From contig ML978157.1 in NCBI GenBank assembly GCA_010015745.1, positions 349,713 to 413,712 of the forward strand: 64,000 bases of DNA. The letters are read 5' to 3'. The translations under genes were made by a program, and so were the position numbers. Each line of letters opens with the position of its first letter. Position 1 is the first letter of the stretch. Below, piece by piece: positions 35,744-46,632 of this stretch. The notes beneath the pieces are model-generated. The model had not been told where the DNA came from. It saw only the letters and a program-made list of their open reading frames with translations, and ran no database searches. This DNA is from Setomelanomma holmii. Lineage: Eukaryota > Ascomycota > Dothideomycetes > Pleosporales > Phaeosphaeriaceae.

Positions 35744-37693
35744 TTACAAGCCGGGGGGAGGAGGCACCTAGAAGCCGTTAGCCATTGACTGAGACGTTCG
35801 CGTGGTGTGTACATACCGCGCTGTAGCCGCCCGGAGGCGACGCAGCAGGAGGCGGTGGCGGCGGCGGCGCTCCATAACCAGCAGGTTCCGAGGGTGGTGG
35901 TGGCGGAGGAGCTCCGGCCCCAGCACCAGGTGCAGGAGACTGTGTCTGACCATAAGCTTGTTCACCGTAGTACTGACCATATCCACCCTGTGAGTACTGC
36001 GCCATGACAGCTGCGAAGCCACCGTACGCCGCGTAAGGGTCCTCGGACGGGTTCTGAGCATAGTAAGCGGCCCATTGGGCATACTGAGCGTTGTAGTCGA
36101 CAGCCTGGGCGTTTTGATCGACAGCAGCTGCTGCGATAGGAGATCTGGCGTCAGTAGAGGCTCCATAACCGCTTTGGCCTCCGTAGCCACCTTGACCACC
36201 ACCATAGCCGTAGCTCTGGCTTCGATCTCGGTCACCACCGCGATCTCCATAACCGGGCCGTCCATTGGAGTAGCCGTCTCGATCTCCCCGGTCTCCGTAA
36301 CTGCGGCTTGGTGGAGGGCGGTCCTTGAATGCTTGGTAGTCTGCTTTTACCTTCTCAAGAAGTTCATCACAGAGTTCCTTAGCGCGCGCGACACCTTCGG
36401 GACGAGGTCCCGCGATGTGAAGATACATGGGTTCTTCGCTCTCTTGACCAGTCTGAGGCTCCATGAAACCTGAGCCGCGGCCCTTGATCTGGACTTTGCA
36501 GCTCGTCTCCTGTTGGATGTACTTGACGTTGTCACCGCCTCGGCCGACTACCTGTGCCCGCAAGTTGAAGCCACTGATGGGTTCGAGACCAACAGAGATC
36601 TTTTCTTCAGGCCATTTGCGCTGCCAAGGTCAGTAACGTGGTCGAGTATGCATACGCATAACTTACTCGGCCAAACTCGTCACGCTCAAAATTTTCCGGT
36701 TCACGGCGACGGAAACGGCGCTCATCTACTAGGTTAGGAAGATCTTGTTGCATCATTTCTTCGATCATCTTGGTGGCTGAATCCAGGCCTTCCTTTGAGG
36801 TGCTGGTGACACGAAGATATAGTGGCGGGTTCTGGGATCAAGTCAGTCATGGTCGTTCGAGGGACAAGGTTCGTACTTACAGCAGCTGTGGCCATGTTCT
36901 TGTCAGGATAATATTCGCCGCGCGTGGTGACATCTTGGACATGTATAAGCAGGTGGTTCTACAATGGTTAAATGATGTGTTCGGGTTTGCGTACCAGCGC
37001 CAGTCTCGTCTTTGATCTAGATGACATAAGGTCAGCATTTGATAGACGGGTGGGGTGGCTAGAAGATCAAGTAAGCTCTGCTCCCGCAAGGAGAGATTGC
37101 AAACAACGACCCAGCCTCCAGACTTGCTAGCAAACAGCGCAATGACTGGGAGGGCAGGATTGATCCTGGAGAATCAGTGGCAGACAAAAGTTATTTACCC
37201 TTTTTTGCACAGCTCCTTTGGTCAGTGTATAGCGATTACGCAGATCATTGATCTCTATGTCCTTGATGAAGTCTCCGTCCTGTTGGTAGATCTCGCTGGA
37301 GACGGCTTGACCCGGGCCGGCGGAAGGCGACTTGACGACTGGAGGAGTCTGCACCTGTTGAGGTCGTCAGCAGTGTGGGTGGAGCAGGAAGTGTAGGGCT
37401 GAACTTACAGCGCGAATAGGCGGCACATCTATATGTTGGATGCCTTTCTTCGCAGCGATCTGTGCATTGATCCTCGCAGCCGCCGCAGCAGCAGCAGCCG
37501 CAGCCTTATTCTTTGTGCCGGCAGTCGAGGGGCTGTCTGAACCTTCACGGGTGATTGGGCTGCGCGCACGAGTCGACTCTGAGTCGCGCCGCGAAGGGGA
37601 TCGCGAGCGCCGGTCTGTGTCGAAGCGCGAGCGAATGGGGCGATCAGCATCATCGCTATCAAAGCGCGAGCGCGGGCGGCGTTCGTCAGACAT
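35744..37693 (-). CDS. KHDC4/BLOM7-like KH-domain splicing-associated RNA-binding protein
   Basis: Seven exons: 37693-37409, 37354-37199, 37016-36995, 36934-36882, 36831-36667, 36620-35817 and 35767-35744, 502 residues, all phases consistent. The N-terminus is Arg/Ser/Asp-rich, then a poly-Ala run. The first KH-like unit reads DIEINDLRNRYTLTKG, then IKDETGADVTTRGEYYPD, then NPPLYLRVTST, and is followed by LPNLVDERRFRRREPENFERDEFGRRKWPEEKI. The second KH domain is FNLRAQVVGRGGDNVKYIQQE, then KVQIKGRGSG. The tail is Gly/Tyr-rich and Pro-rich, ending VPPPPGL. Human KHDC4 has the same order and takes part in pre-mRNA splicing. The third exon is only 22 nt and the last only 24 nt; without them the KH fold or the tail would be disrupted. 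Confidence 0.9.
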
Positions 37694-37970
37694 GTTACAC
37701 GGGTAGTGGACAGCAGAGTTGCGGTGTTGCAGTTTGGAGGTGCGTTAAAGTATACAGAAGTGCCTAGACGAAGAAGGCTGTAGTTCGCCAAGGCCTCGGC
37801 TGATCCTGCCTTTTGTGGGCCCGCCGACTTCGCAGCCAGTGAGGTGACTCCGGATTTTGTGCATTCACAGTCGGGGGATCTTCTTTCGTCTCCGTCACCG
37901 CCAGCTCTGCGACTCCCATAAAACGGTCAAGAATCCCCCAATTGCCTCTCGAGAGGTCGCCCATTTCACC
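37694..37970. promoter_or_regulatory. divergent promoter, KHDC4-like / ILV6 genes
   Basis: A 277-base shared upstream region. A TGACTCC sequence at 37845-37851 resembles the amino-acid-starvation element TGACTCA and lies about 120 bases before the ILV6 start. Confidence 0.4.
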
Positions 37971-38989
37971 ATGGCATCTCGACGAGCAATCTTGCCCCTG
38001 CGCAGCTTGCTTAACCGGCAATGTGTAGGCGCTGTTCGCCAGCAACAAAGAGCTTCAAGCTCCTCGTCCACACAAGCCCTTGCCTACAAGGCCCTTCACC
38101 GCCGCATTGCACCGCTACCTACCGAAGACCGTCCCCCTGCGTGGTCTGCACCGGCAGCCGTCAGTAACATCCTCTACGAGACTCCTCTCCCATCCCAGAG
38201 CCCACCAAAACGCCACATTCTCAATTGCTTGGTGCAAAATGAGCCAGGTGTGCTCTCTCGCGTGTCGGGAATTCTGGCGGCCCGAGGGTTCAACATTGAT
38301 AGCTTAGTGGTTTGCAATACTGAGGTAGACGATTTGTCGCGCATGACCATTGTGCTTCAAGGTCAAGACGGAGTGGTTGAGCAGGCACGCCGCCAGCTCG
38401 AGGATTTGGTGCCAGTGTGGGCTGTATTGGACTACACCGAGTCTCCACTTGTGCAGCGCGAGTTGCTGCTCGCCAAGATCTCCATTCTTGGCCCTGAGTA
38501 CTTCGAGGAGCTGCTCTCCCACCACCGCGAGATGGCACAGATGCCAGAATCCGAAGGGGAAGAGTTGTCAGAATCAGATCGGGACCAATTCGCTGAGGAT
38601 GCTGCTCGCGATTCATTGAGGAGAGACTTCCATCCGTCAAATTTGGCCGTCAGCCAGGCGCTCCGTCACAAGCATGAGCATCTCCGAGCTATCACCTTTA
38701 TGACCCACCAATTTGGAGGGAAGGTTCTGGACATCAGCACAAACAACTGCATTGTCGAGGTCTCAGCGAAGTCAATGAGGATTGATTCTTTCATGAAGCT
38801 GATCGCCCCTTTCGGTATCCTCGAGTCTGCACGAACAGGTCAGTGACACGGTAGCCCGATCAAATGATATCGTGCTAACAATAACCAGGTCTAATGGCTC
38901 TACCTCGGTCACCTCTCCACGGATCTGAAGAACTCGAGGCGAAGGAGGCAGAGGACATTGTCGACAGCAGCTTGCTTCCTCCGGGTTAG
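37971..38989 (+). CDS. ILV6: acetolactate synthase regulatory (small) subunit, mitochondrial
   Basis: Exons 37971-38838 and 38889-38989 with a 50-nt intron give 322 residues. The start follows a typical CACCATGGC context and opens a mitochondrial presequence (MASRRAILPLRSLLNRQ). The ACT domain is plain: RHILNCLVQNEPGVLSRVSGILAARGFNIDSL, then TEVDDLSRMTIVL and LEDLVPVWAVLDYTE. The C-terminal regulatory domain includes FMTHQFGGKVLDIS and LIAPFGILESARTG. This subunit activates the catalytic subunit Ilv2 and makes it sensitive to valine in isoleucine/valine synthesis. The acidic insertion (ESEGEELSESDRDQFAED) between the two halves is typical of fungal Ilv6. Very secure call. Confidence 0.96.
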
Positions 38990-40689
38990 CTGCTCTGACA
39001 ACAAAATGGGCGGTTATAGCGATCTTTCACACCATGTGTAGGCGTCCCGATCTCTGTGTACATGTAGTTCAATTTGGCGTTGTCCGTGGGGAAATGGTTA
39101 TGCAGAACTGAAGAGATCTACATGTCCGCGCGTTCCGATGCTGTCATTTACTGCACCAACAGTCGAGCTGCAAGGTGTGTCATCGACTATCTATATGCTT
39201 GCTGGAAGATATTTGCGCGAACCAATCAGCAGGCCTACATGTGTCTCGTATCCTTTTCCACGGCAGCTGGATCACGACTGCATGCACCCACAGGTTTAAC
39301 CTGCAGATGGCCCGCAGCACCGACTATGCGTATCGATCCTACAAAAAGCTCTTCATCCTCAATGCTCATGCAAGAGCCTGCATATGGGAAATTGTGAAGT
39401 GCGTGTGATCACTTTCAGCCACACCATGAACGTGGGATTCATACAAAATTTTCAGATGTTGAATGCACAAATCCCACATGAGTCAAATTTGGTGCAGACC
39501 ATGTGACATGGCAACTCATAATGGCTGCCCCAGGTCTGTAGCCCTGTGGAGCATCGAGCCACAGTGGGTCTTGCTCTCGAGTGGTGGAGAAGCCGCGTTA
39601 ACAAATGCTTGTTGCGGGCAATTGTGTTTTGTACAGAGGCGAGATTCAATTCTTTCCTCAAACTTTTGCCTACAAAACTAGAACTTTCATGTGACTTCGG
39701 CAAAATTCCACCTCGTTGGCATGCACTATGCCCAACGCTCTGGAACAGCCAGTCAAAAGTCGTGGACAAAGTTTGCAGGATATAGCAGAGGTTCGTATAG
39801 CCGGAAACGTGCTTGGTTGCTGCATTGGGATGATATCCACCACAGTAAGGCTGCACGTCCGCGCGATGCCAGCACGGGAGTTCTGTGGATCGGTAGCAAC
39901 AGTCGCCATCGAGGGCCAGGATGATTGCTGCCATTACTGACGACGCTGAGGTGTAGAGATTTCGATCACTCAGTAATCCGCATCAAACTCTGACTGCCTG
40001 CAGCCGCCCCTCGTCGACGCCAGAGGCAATGGCAGCGGCCGTTGGCACCACGAGCGCAGAATGTGCCTCTGGATGCGAGCGTTCAAGAGCGTTGAGGTTA
40101 GCGTGCCCGGCTATCTTGTGGGACGTTGGCTGAGTCGGTCGCGGCAAGGATCATGGGCGGAAGCAGGATGTCTTGTAGCGTGAACTTGGCCGAGCCGCTA
40201 TCTGCAGCGCGAAACCTCATCGCGACGGCTGGTCGATGTCATTTCCTCCTTGAGGCCTTGGTTCTGGAAGCTACACCACGCTACCGCTATATACAGGCGC
40301 CTGCCGCTGTGTCGTTCTTTCCTTTCGATCTTTCCGTACCTGCACGCTCTGTTCCGCAGCCAGAACGGAACCGGCCCTACGTCACATTCCCAAAGTATCT
40401 TGGCTGCCACCGGCATCCTCGTTAACGCATATCCTTATCATTCGACGCATATTGCGCTTGATCGGTTAGTACTCCGCTCCCGGGCAAATGCTCAGGCTAT
40501 TGAATGGTCCACGCAATCACCGACTGCAAGCGACCGTTGCGCTCAACACGCAATTGTTATGAAGCACGCCTTGACCCGTTATCTGACGTCCACCCAGATC
40601 ACTTGCGAGCAGTGTAACCAAGCACAACTACAACGCAGACCAACCGCCGCAATTGATACTTGCTCATTCGCTCGCACACTCAATTGCAG
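38990..40689. other. intergenic 1.7 kb, no gene recognised
   Basis: Contains a 160-codon minus-strand frame (39452-39934) and shadows of it, none with recognisable residues. No repeats or RNA gene were seen. The 3' part is the promoter of the Vtc5-like gene. Confidence 0.45.
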
Positions 40690-43519
40690 ATGAAGTTTGG
40701 CGATACCCTTCGCACGCGCTCAATTCCAGAATGGGGACACTGTATGTACTAGTTGAAGGCCTGGGGATGACGGCTGAGCTGACTGCGACCAGACAACATT
40801 GACTATGATTACCTCAAAGACCTGATCAAGCACCAGACGACTCCAGGCACCAACAAAGCCGTATCGATCCCCGGTCAGGGCGAAAGCACCGAGAAGGAAT
40901 TCCGCAACGCCTTTCTACAGGTCTTACATGCCCAACATGACCGCATCAACTTGTTCATCCGAAGCAAGAGCGGCGAGATTGAGAGGAGGTTAGACCACAT
41001 CAGCAAGAGCTTGGAACAGCTGCGCTCGAAACAGCGTGCTAGTCCGCAAGGCGCACCTTTGCCGGCTCGCGTGGTGGAGAGATATGCGAAGATCGACGCA
41101 GATGTCGCGAAGTAAGCATTGTGGCTCTGCTGTATCTGCTGGCAATGTGTGGCTAACAGCATGCAGGACTGGCGAGGAAATACGTTCGTTATCGCGATTT
41201 CAAGTAGCCCAGCGGACCGGATTCACAAAGATACTCAAAAAGTACAAGCGATGGACGAAGGATAAGGGACTTCATCCTGTCTTTAAAGAACAGGTCATCA
41301 GCCGTTCAGACAGTCTTTTCCAGCTGGACTTGGGCTACCTGTTGGATCAATACATTGATGTTCTAGGTGCACTGCGCGCAGTATTTGACGCTGACGGAGC
41401 ACCTACGGCTGATCTTGAGACTTCTAACGCCCAGTCAGCAGCTGCGCAAATAAGACGCTTCCTAGAAAATGGCGATGACCTGGACTTTGACTTGGCCATG
41501 ACTACGACTCCATTGGGTTCACATGGCAACAGAGCGACATACTGGATACATCCTGACCATTTCGTTGAGGCACAAGTTTTGCTGCTGCAGCACATGCATC
41601 TGTATACTGGCAACACGAGTTCATCACGATCCGAGTCTGCCCGTGCAACACCAAGTCGCCGCAAGTCATCAGCGACAGGTACTGATCGGTATCTTACCAA
41701 CGAAGACGAAGTTGGCCTTCTCGTTCTAGATCACCCAGAAGTATTCGCTATCAAGCAAAATGCCAGCACCATTGGCTCTACCGAAGCGACCAATGGCAAC
41801 ATCGTCTCCAATGCCGCAGGCAATGTTCTTTGTACCTTCTCTGGCGAGGCTGCAGTGGTGGTCTGCGCTGACACAAAGGGCCAACAACAGGCGTCCAGTA
41901 GCACCAAAAGCGCCAGAACAAACATCAAACACCTTCAAGATCTCCTTCGTTCGCCATCATCAGAAGTCAATGGCAAATCATCGAAACAGCAGTTAAATGC
42001 ACGATCGATTGAGTCTAGTCATGGTGATCTCAGTGCCGTTCGGAAATGGCTAGCCGAGCACAACGAAGCAAAACCAATTGCTGGAGTTGGTTCGAAGCGA
42101 ACTAGACTCATTGGACTTCACAATAACTCGGCTGGAGGCATATGGGCGACTCTGGACAGAGATGTGTATATGAAGGCGTCGATGAGCCAAGACCTTGTTG
42201 GTGAAGACTGGCCAGCGGCGGCGCGCTCAAACGCTACGACCTTTCCCCATGCCATCCTAGAAGTCCGCCGTGAAGGTGCTCAGGCGACATCGCTCATTCA
42301 GACTCTCGATCGAAGTCATTTGGTAGGCAAAAACCGTCTCACTCACCAAGCACAGTACTAATAAGTATAGGTCGAACGTGTTCGTGGATTCTCGATCGAA
42401 GCACATGCTGTCTGGGCATGCTGCAAACCCAGCTCCATGACTTCGCCATTTTGGGTACGTACCCATAGTCTTATTTTCATCGCCTGTCTTGTCAACAGCG
42501 CTAGACTAAGCCAGTGGACTGACATTTGATAGATACCATTGCTAGATCAAGACATCCGCAAGTTGCCAGAGCCGGTAAAGCGACGGAGTCGCAAGGCAAA
42601 AGGTAGCACAACGGGCTCGACATCTCAAACCTCACCTCCAATGACGTCTACATCGAACACATCATATGACGGGCAGCTGAGTCCGCTTGCTTCTCGCACT
42701 GGCGAGTCATCCCTTACTTCGCCGCAAGAATTCGTAGATCCACCAACATTACAAGCATTCCGCAAAAAGAGAAGAATGCCTTATTCAGACTACCCTCCAC
42801 CAATTACTTCAGCAGAGCAAGAGCCGGAAGTGCAACGTTACTGGAATGAGTACGATAACCCCGAAGAAGACGAATCTGGAGGATATTACATTTACGTCAA
42901 CCCGGATGCGCCCATCAAATTTCCAGGCCAAGAGCTTATCGAGGCATGGGTGAAAAAGGGTCGCAAAGTATTTGGACTGCGTGATTCTGCCGAGACACAG
43001 TCTCTACTCTCCACAGTAGAAGACGGATCAAGCGACGATGACACGGCTGACGAGTCGCCCATTCATCGAAACGGCGGATACGGTACCCTTTCAACACCCA
43101 AACGCCGAACTTCGCATGAGGGCTATTTCAGCAGCATCTTCCGCGGCCTCCGCGATCCGCACCGCGACGCCGAAGTCCTCCACGAACGCCGCACACTCCT
43201 CTCAGAACTAGAGATCCGGCAGCACAAAACCGAAATGACGAAACTACGACTCTACTTGACGTGTCTGAGCACGGCCATCGCCATCGACGTCATTTTGGGC
43301 CTGATGATCATCACGAGTCGCAAGAAGGAGCGCGGCGTGGTGGATATAGGTGTGCTTTTTGGCGCCATTTGCACATTGGTTTTGTGCATCGTCGCCCTTG
43401 CTAGTATGAAGACAAGACGGGAACGATTGGGCTGGATACATCAGGGTGCGGTGTTGAGTATTGCGATGGCGGTTGTGGCGCTGGATGTGTTGCTGTTCAG
43501 TTGGGTTTTTAGGATATGA
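40690..43519 (+). CDS. VTC5: SPX-domain VTC complex subunit, Vtc5-like
   Basis: Five exons, 40690-40741, 40793-41111, 41167-42322, 42371-42454 and 42533-43519, give 865 residues. The SPX domain occupies about the first 170 residues: MKFGDTLRTRSIPEW, YNIDYDYLKDLIK, then RFQVAQRTGFTKILKKYKRWTK with the basic inositol-pyrophosphate-binding helix. A large middle domain resembles the VTC polymerase-like fold but without an obvious complete catalytic set. A Ser-rich acidic linker follows and then three membrane segments near the end (LYLTCLSTAIAIDVILGLMI, a second and a third). Yeast Vtc5 has the same order and nearly the same length and stimulates polyphosphate synthesis at the vacuole. Function here is by homology. 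Confidence 0.85.
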
Positions 43520-44128
43520 TGGTGTTGGGATTGGATCGGAAGAGACTTTGACGTATATATTGGGATCTCGACTGGTCGGGATGAATGGTTGTATATGAAA
43601 GGGAAGGGTCAGCGAGCATACAGCTGAGCACGCAATCGAGCATATACACTCGCATTCGTGACAAAACACATCGACTGCGTCGCATCTCCCACCTTGCACT
43701 GTGACGTGCGCGGCTATTGATTCGCTGTCAGCCTTGCTTTCAATGCATTATTGCCTGGATGCGAATCGCAAGAGATACCCTTACTACCAGATCCAAGTGC
43801 CGCAGAATCGGGGTACGAGAACCGCGATATCGTGGGGGGAGAGAAGTCGCCTTGTGCGGCGCAGAAGGAAGAATGCACGTAGAATCTTGCTGTGAGAGGT
43901 GATCGAGATTCATTGTCGTTTCTCGATGCGCGTTGCCATTATTGCCTTCGAGCATGAAACTTCTCAAGATTCAATCGAAGCTACTTGCAAGTATGCACGG
44001 CGTAACCGTCTAAGTTAGACGCCAGTCTGGGTCTGTTTGTCCGGGGGAGTCGAATCGTGTCGTACATGTACGGGCTGCGTCTGCGCTTATAGAACAAAGG
44101 TCGAGTCCCACTTTTGGCGGCTAGCAAC
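43520..44128. other. intergenic, nothing recognised
   Basis: About 600 bases between the Vtc5-like gene and the receptor pseudogene; only short frames. Confidence 0.5.
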
Positions 44129-45345
44129 ATGAGAGCGGTTCACCTGCTGCGAACGCTTGCGTTAGTCGAAGGGCTGGTGAATGCTGTTCACGCACAGAAT
44201 ACATTGCCTCAATGCGCAGTAGGCGTCCTGCAGTGCCCTGGAACGAAGAGCGCGCTGATGGCGGTAGGCCGACTGTCTCGAATGGAGTCTCTGGACGCAT
44301 TCGACCTGCGCCAAAAACGACCTTCCTTGTATTTGTATGGATGAGCGACTGGTAGCAGCGGTACGCGATTGCTTCGACCGATCGTGTGTTGTCAAAGAGA
44401 CAATGACTGCGATGAACGCCACGACCTCCAGCTGTAGACGCCCACTTCGCGACAGATCGCATGTCACAACAATAGATGCTTCCGTGACAGGAGGACCGGC
44501 GATTTTTTTCTGTTGTTTTGCGTACCGTTGTTGCTTTACTGGACCGACAGTTTGGGTGGCACGATGCTTGTGCCTTGGGCGCAGGAATCTGGGCAACCCC
44601 TATGATTGCAATGCAGTTTCAACTCCCAGCTGCTGGGTTCGGCAAGGACGTGTGGACCGTACCTTTCGAGGATGTGACTCGAACATCGAAGGTATGTGGA
44701 CGTTCGAACCACCGAGCATGGCTGATGACATCGTCAGTTGATATGGCTTACCCAGATGTTTTACTGGCCCACGACCACGCTTCCGAAGTTCGCATTCCTG
44801 TTGTTATATCTGCGGATATTTCCGCAAGAGCAGCTGCGTAGATGCGTGTATGTCGCCAGGGTCTTGACCTTCTTTTACTGGTCGCTTTTCAATTTAGCAA
44901 TATATTCTACTGTCGGCCGATCTCCCTGGCATGGGAAGGCTGGGATGGCGAACACGAAGGCAGCTGCTGGAATAGCAAAAAGTTGATGCTGTCCGCTGCT
45001 GCATTTACTGTCGTTCTGGACAGTATCATCATCGTTCTCCCAATCCAGGAATTGCTTCGACTGCAGCTCTGCTAAAAGAAGAAGCTTGGCGTGATAGCCA
45101 TCTTCGTGGTCGGAATTTTGTGGGAGTCGTCCGGCTCTGAGGCATGCCAAGTCACACTGACAATCTCGTGGTACTTTGATCATCTCCGCTATCAAAGTCT
45201 GGGCAGTAAGCAGTTTCGGCGAATCAATCAACACGACCTAGAACAACGTGCCTGCCGACTACTGGAGTGTTATGGAAGCGAACGTCAGCGTGGTACGCAT
45301 GTGCATGGTGAGTGCAAGTCGTTTATCTCAGGACCTCTCGAGCTC
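44129..45345 (+). pseudogene. CFEM / PTH11-type rhodopsin-like receptor pseudogene
   Basis: The fragments are in order but in several frames. A signal-peptide-like start (MRAVHLLRTLALVEGLVNAV) leads to the first CFEM cysteines (LPQCAVGV). After a shift CICMDERLVAAVRDCFDRSC completes the CFEM unit. A second shift at a run of seven T near 44507 leads to FGWHDACALGAG and GFGKDVWTVPFEDVTRT. A plausible 50-nt intron (GTATGT to CGTCAG) joins this to the membrane segments IWLTQMFYWPTTTLPKFAFL and LRIFPQEQLRRCV. A third shift near 44890 leads to ISLAWEGWDGEHEGSC, a stop follows before KKKLGVIAIF, and a last piece reads NNVPADYWSVMEANVSVV. These are hallmarks of fungal CFEM GPCR-like proteins, implicated in surface sensing. 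With at least three shifts and a stop it is dead. Confidence 0.8.
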
Positions 45346-45869
45346 ATAAGGAAGTAGCCAGCGCTGAGGCGCGTAGTTGTACGTCGATGGCGTCGGCGAG
45401 AGAGCGAGTCGACAGAACCACTGGACGATGCCACGTTCCCCATCGAGACAAAGTACCGGCAAAAGTTAGTCGAGAAGAGGAACAAAAGACATAAAATAGG
45501 ATCATTTGGTGACAAGAGCAGGTGCAATGAGGTCCACGAGCACTAAGCGAGCTGTACCCATACAATGGACTCTTAGGGTTGTGTTCGTGGTGTTGAGTGT
45601 GGTGTAGGAAGGATGTTTGACCACAATCGGGAAAGCTCGGGATCGTGTCGCGCGAGCCCTGAACCCTTGCCTGCTCTGACCTCACATGCTGTTCAGCTCG
45701 GAACTTGTTGACCACCAGCCAGCCACAACACCCCCGCTGCATCGCTCTGTATGGCACCTTAGATCCTCATATAACTCAGCCACGACCCCAATTGCGCATC
45801 TCTCTGATCACTTCACGGCACTGCGCAGCAGCAACGAGACCCATACGCCAACTTTTCTTGCGCATCATC
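45346..45869. other. spacer before MIC12, nothing recognised
   Basis: About 520 bases. Frames running across it and into MIC12 contain no recognisable residues before the MIC12 start codon. Confidence 0.5.
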
Positions 45870-46256
45870 ATGGGCTTCACCACAGGCTTCGTACGTGCCA
45901 TTGCTCCTTCTCTATATGCCTGGCTAATGCGCATACAGCTTGGAGGCGTCACATTGACCTCGGCCGTCCTCTACCTCACAATATCGATGCACACACAGAA
46001 CCGCATGCAGCAAGCAGCACTCCTGCGCCAGCAACGGCAGGTCCTTGCGGACTTCTACGAGCCCAGGAAACCAGAGCCCGAGCCTACGCCGCGAGTAGTC
46101 CCGGTTGGGTTGGTGGAGATGGCAAAAGACAGGTGGAACAGGAGCTTGGAGGAGGGTATTCAAAAGATCTACAACACAGATTGGAGAAAGGTCAGGGAAG
46201 ACGCGGAAGACAGGGCAAGCGCGCTGGCAGAAAAGATCAGGCAGCAGAGCAAATAA
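45870..46256 (+). CDS. MIC12: MICOS complex subunit Mic12
   Basis: A 21-nt first coding exon (45870-45890, MGFTTGF), a 48-nt intron with a GCTAATG branch site, and a second exon (45939-46256) give 112 residues. The spliced N-terminus MGFTTGFLGGVTLTSAVLYLTI forms the single membrane segment typical of Mic12 (formerly Aim5/Fmp51), followed by a conserved HTQNRMQQAALLRQQ helix and a charged C-terminus. Mic12 belongs to the complex that shapes cristae junctions in the inner mitochondrial membrane. An unspliced reading would insert 16 residues into the membrane segment, so splicing is strongly preferred. Length is normal for the family. Confidence 0.9.
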   Translation: MGFTTGFVRAIAPSLYAWLMRIQLGGVTLTSAVLYLTISMHTQNRMQQAALLRQQRQVLADFYEPRKPEPEPTPRVVPVGLVEMAKDRWNRSLEEGIQKIYNTDWRKVREDAEDRASALAEKIRQQSK

Positions 46257-46632
46257 GCTCGTAGCAACCACGTGATGATTTGCGCAGCTTGAGGCAGAGC
46301 GAGCGACTGCGACGATACCCTCTTGCGATGGCGGGCACTGTGGCTCGCGTTAGGAAGATTCATGTACATACTAGGAATTGGTCACATACAGCCCCCGCGT
46401 CACAGGGCAGCACAGATGGAGGTTTGCGGGTCCCATTCTCGTTTGTAAAAGCACGTGGCCCCACTTTTTCGTTCTCACTCCATCGTCCTGGTCTTGCTAT
46501 TGTTGTTGTGCGTTTCTCGTTGCGAGGCAACTCGCGATGTTGCCTAGTCCGTCTGTTGCTAAGTTGCTAGCAACAACATCACTCGTGCCCTAAGTACCTC
46601 TTCCTCACTCTAGCAGCGCTTGCGCCTACGCC
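46257..46632. other. intergenic, promoter of the large orphan gene
   Basis: About 375 bases; no gene recognised. The start codon that follows has a strong context (CGCCATGGC). Confidence 0.5.

Noticed and set aside
35778..35815. Read-through C-terminus of the KHDC4-like protein
   Set aside because: A 49-nt intron with a clear branch site gives a better, Pro-rich end in the same phase.
39452..39934. 160-codon minus-strand frame
   Set aside because: No recognisable domain; several equal-length frames overlap on the plus strand.
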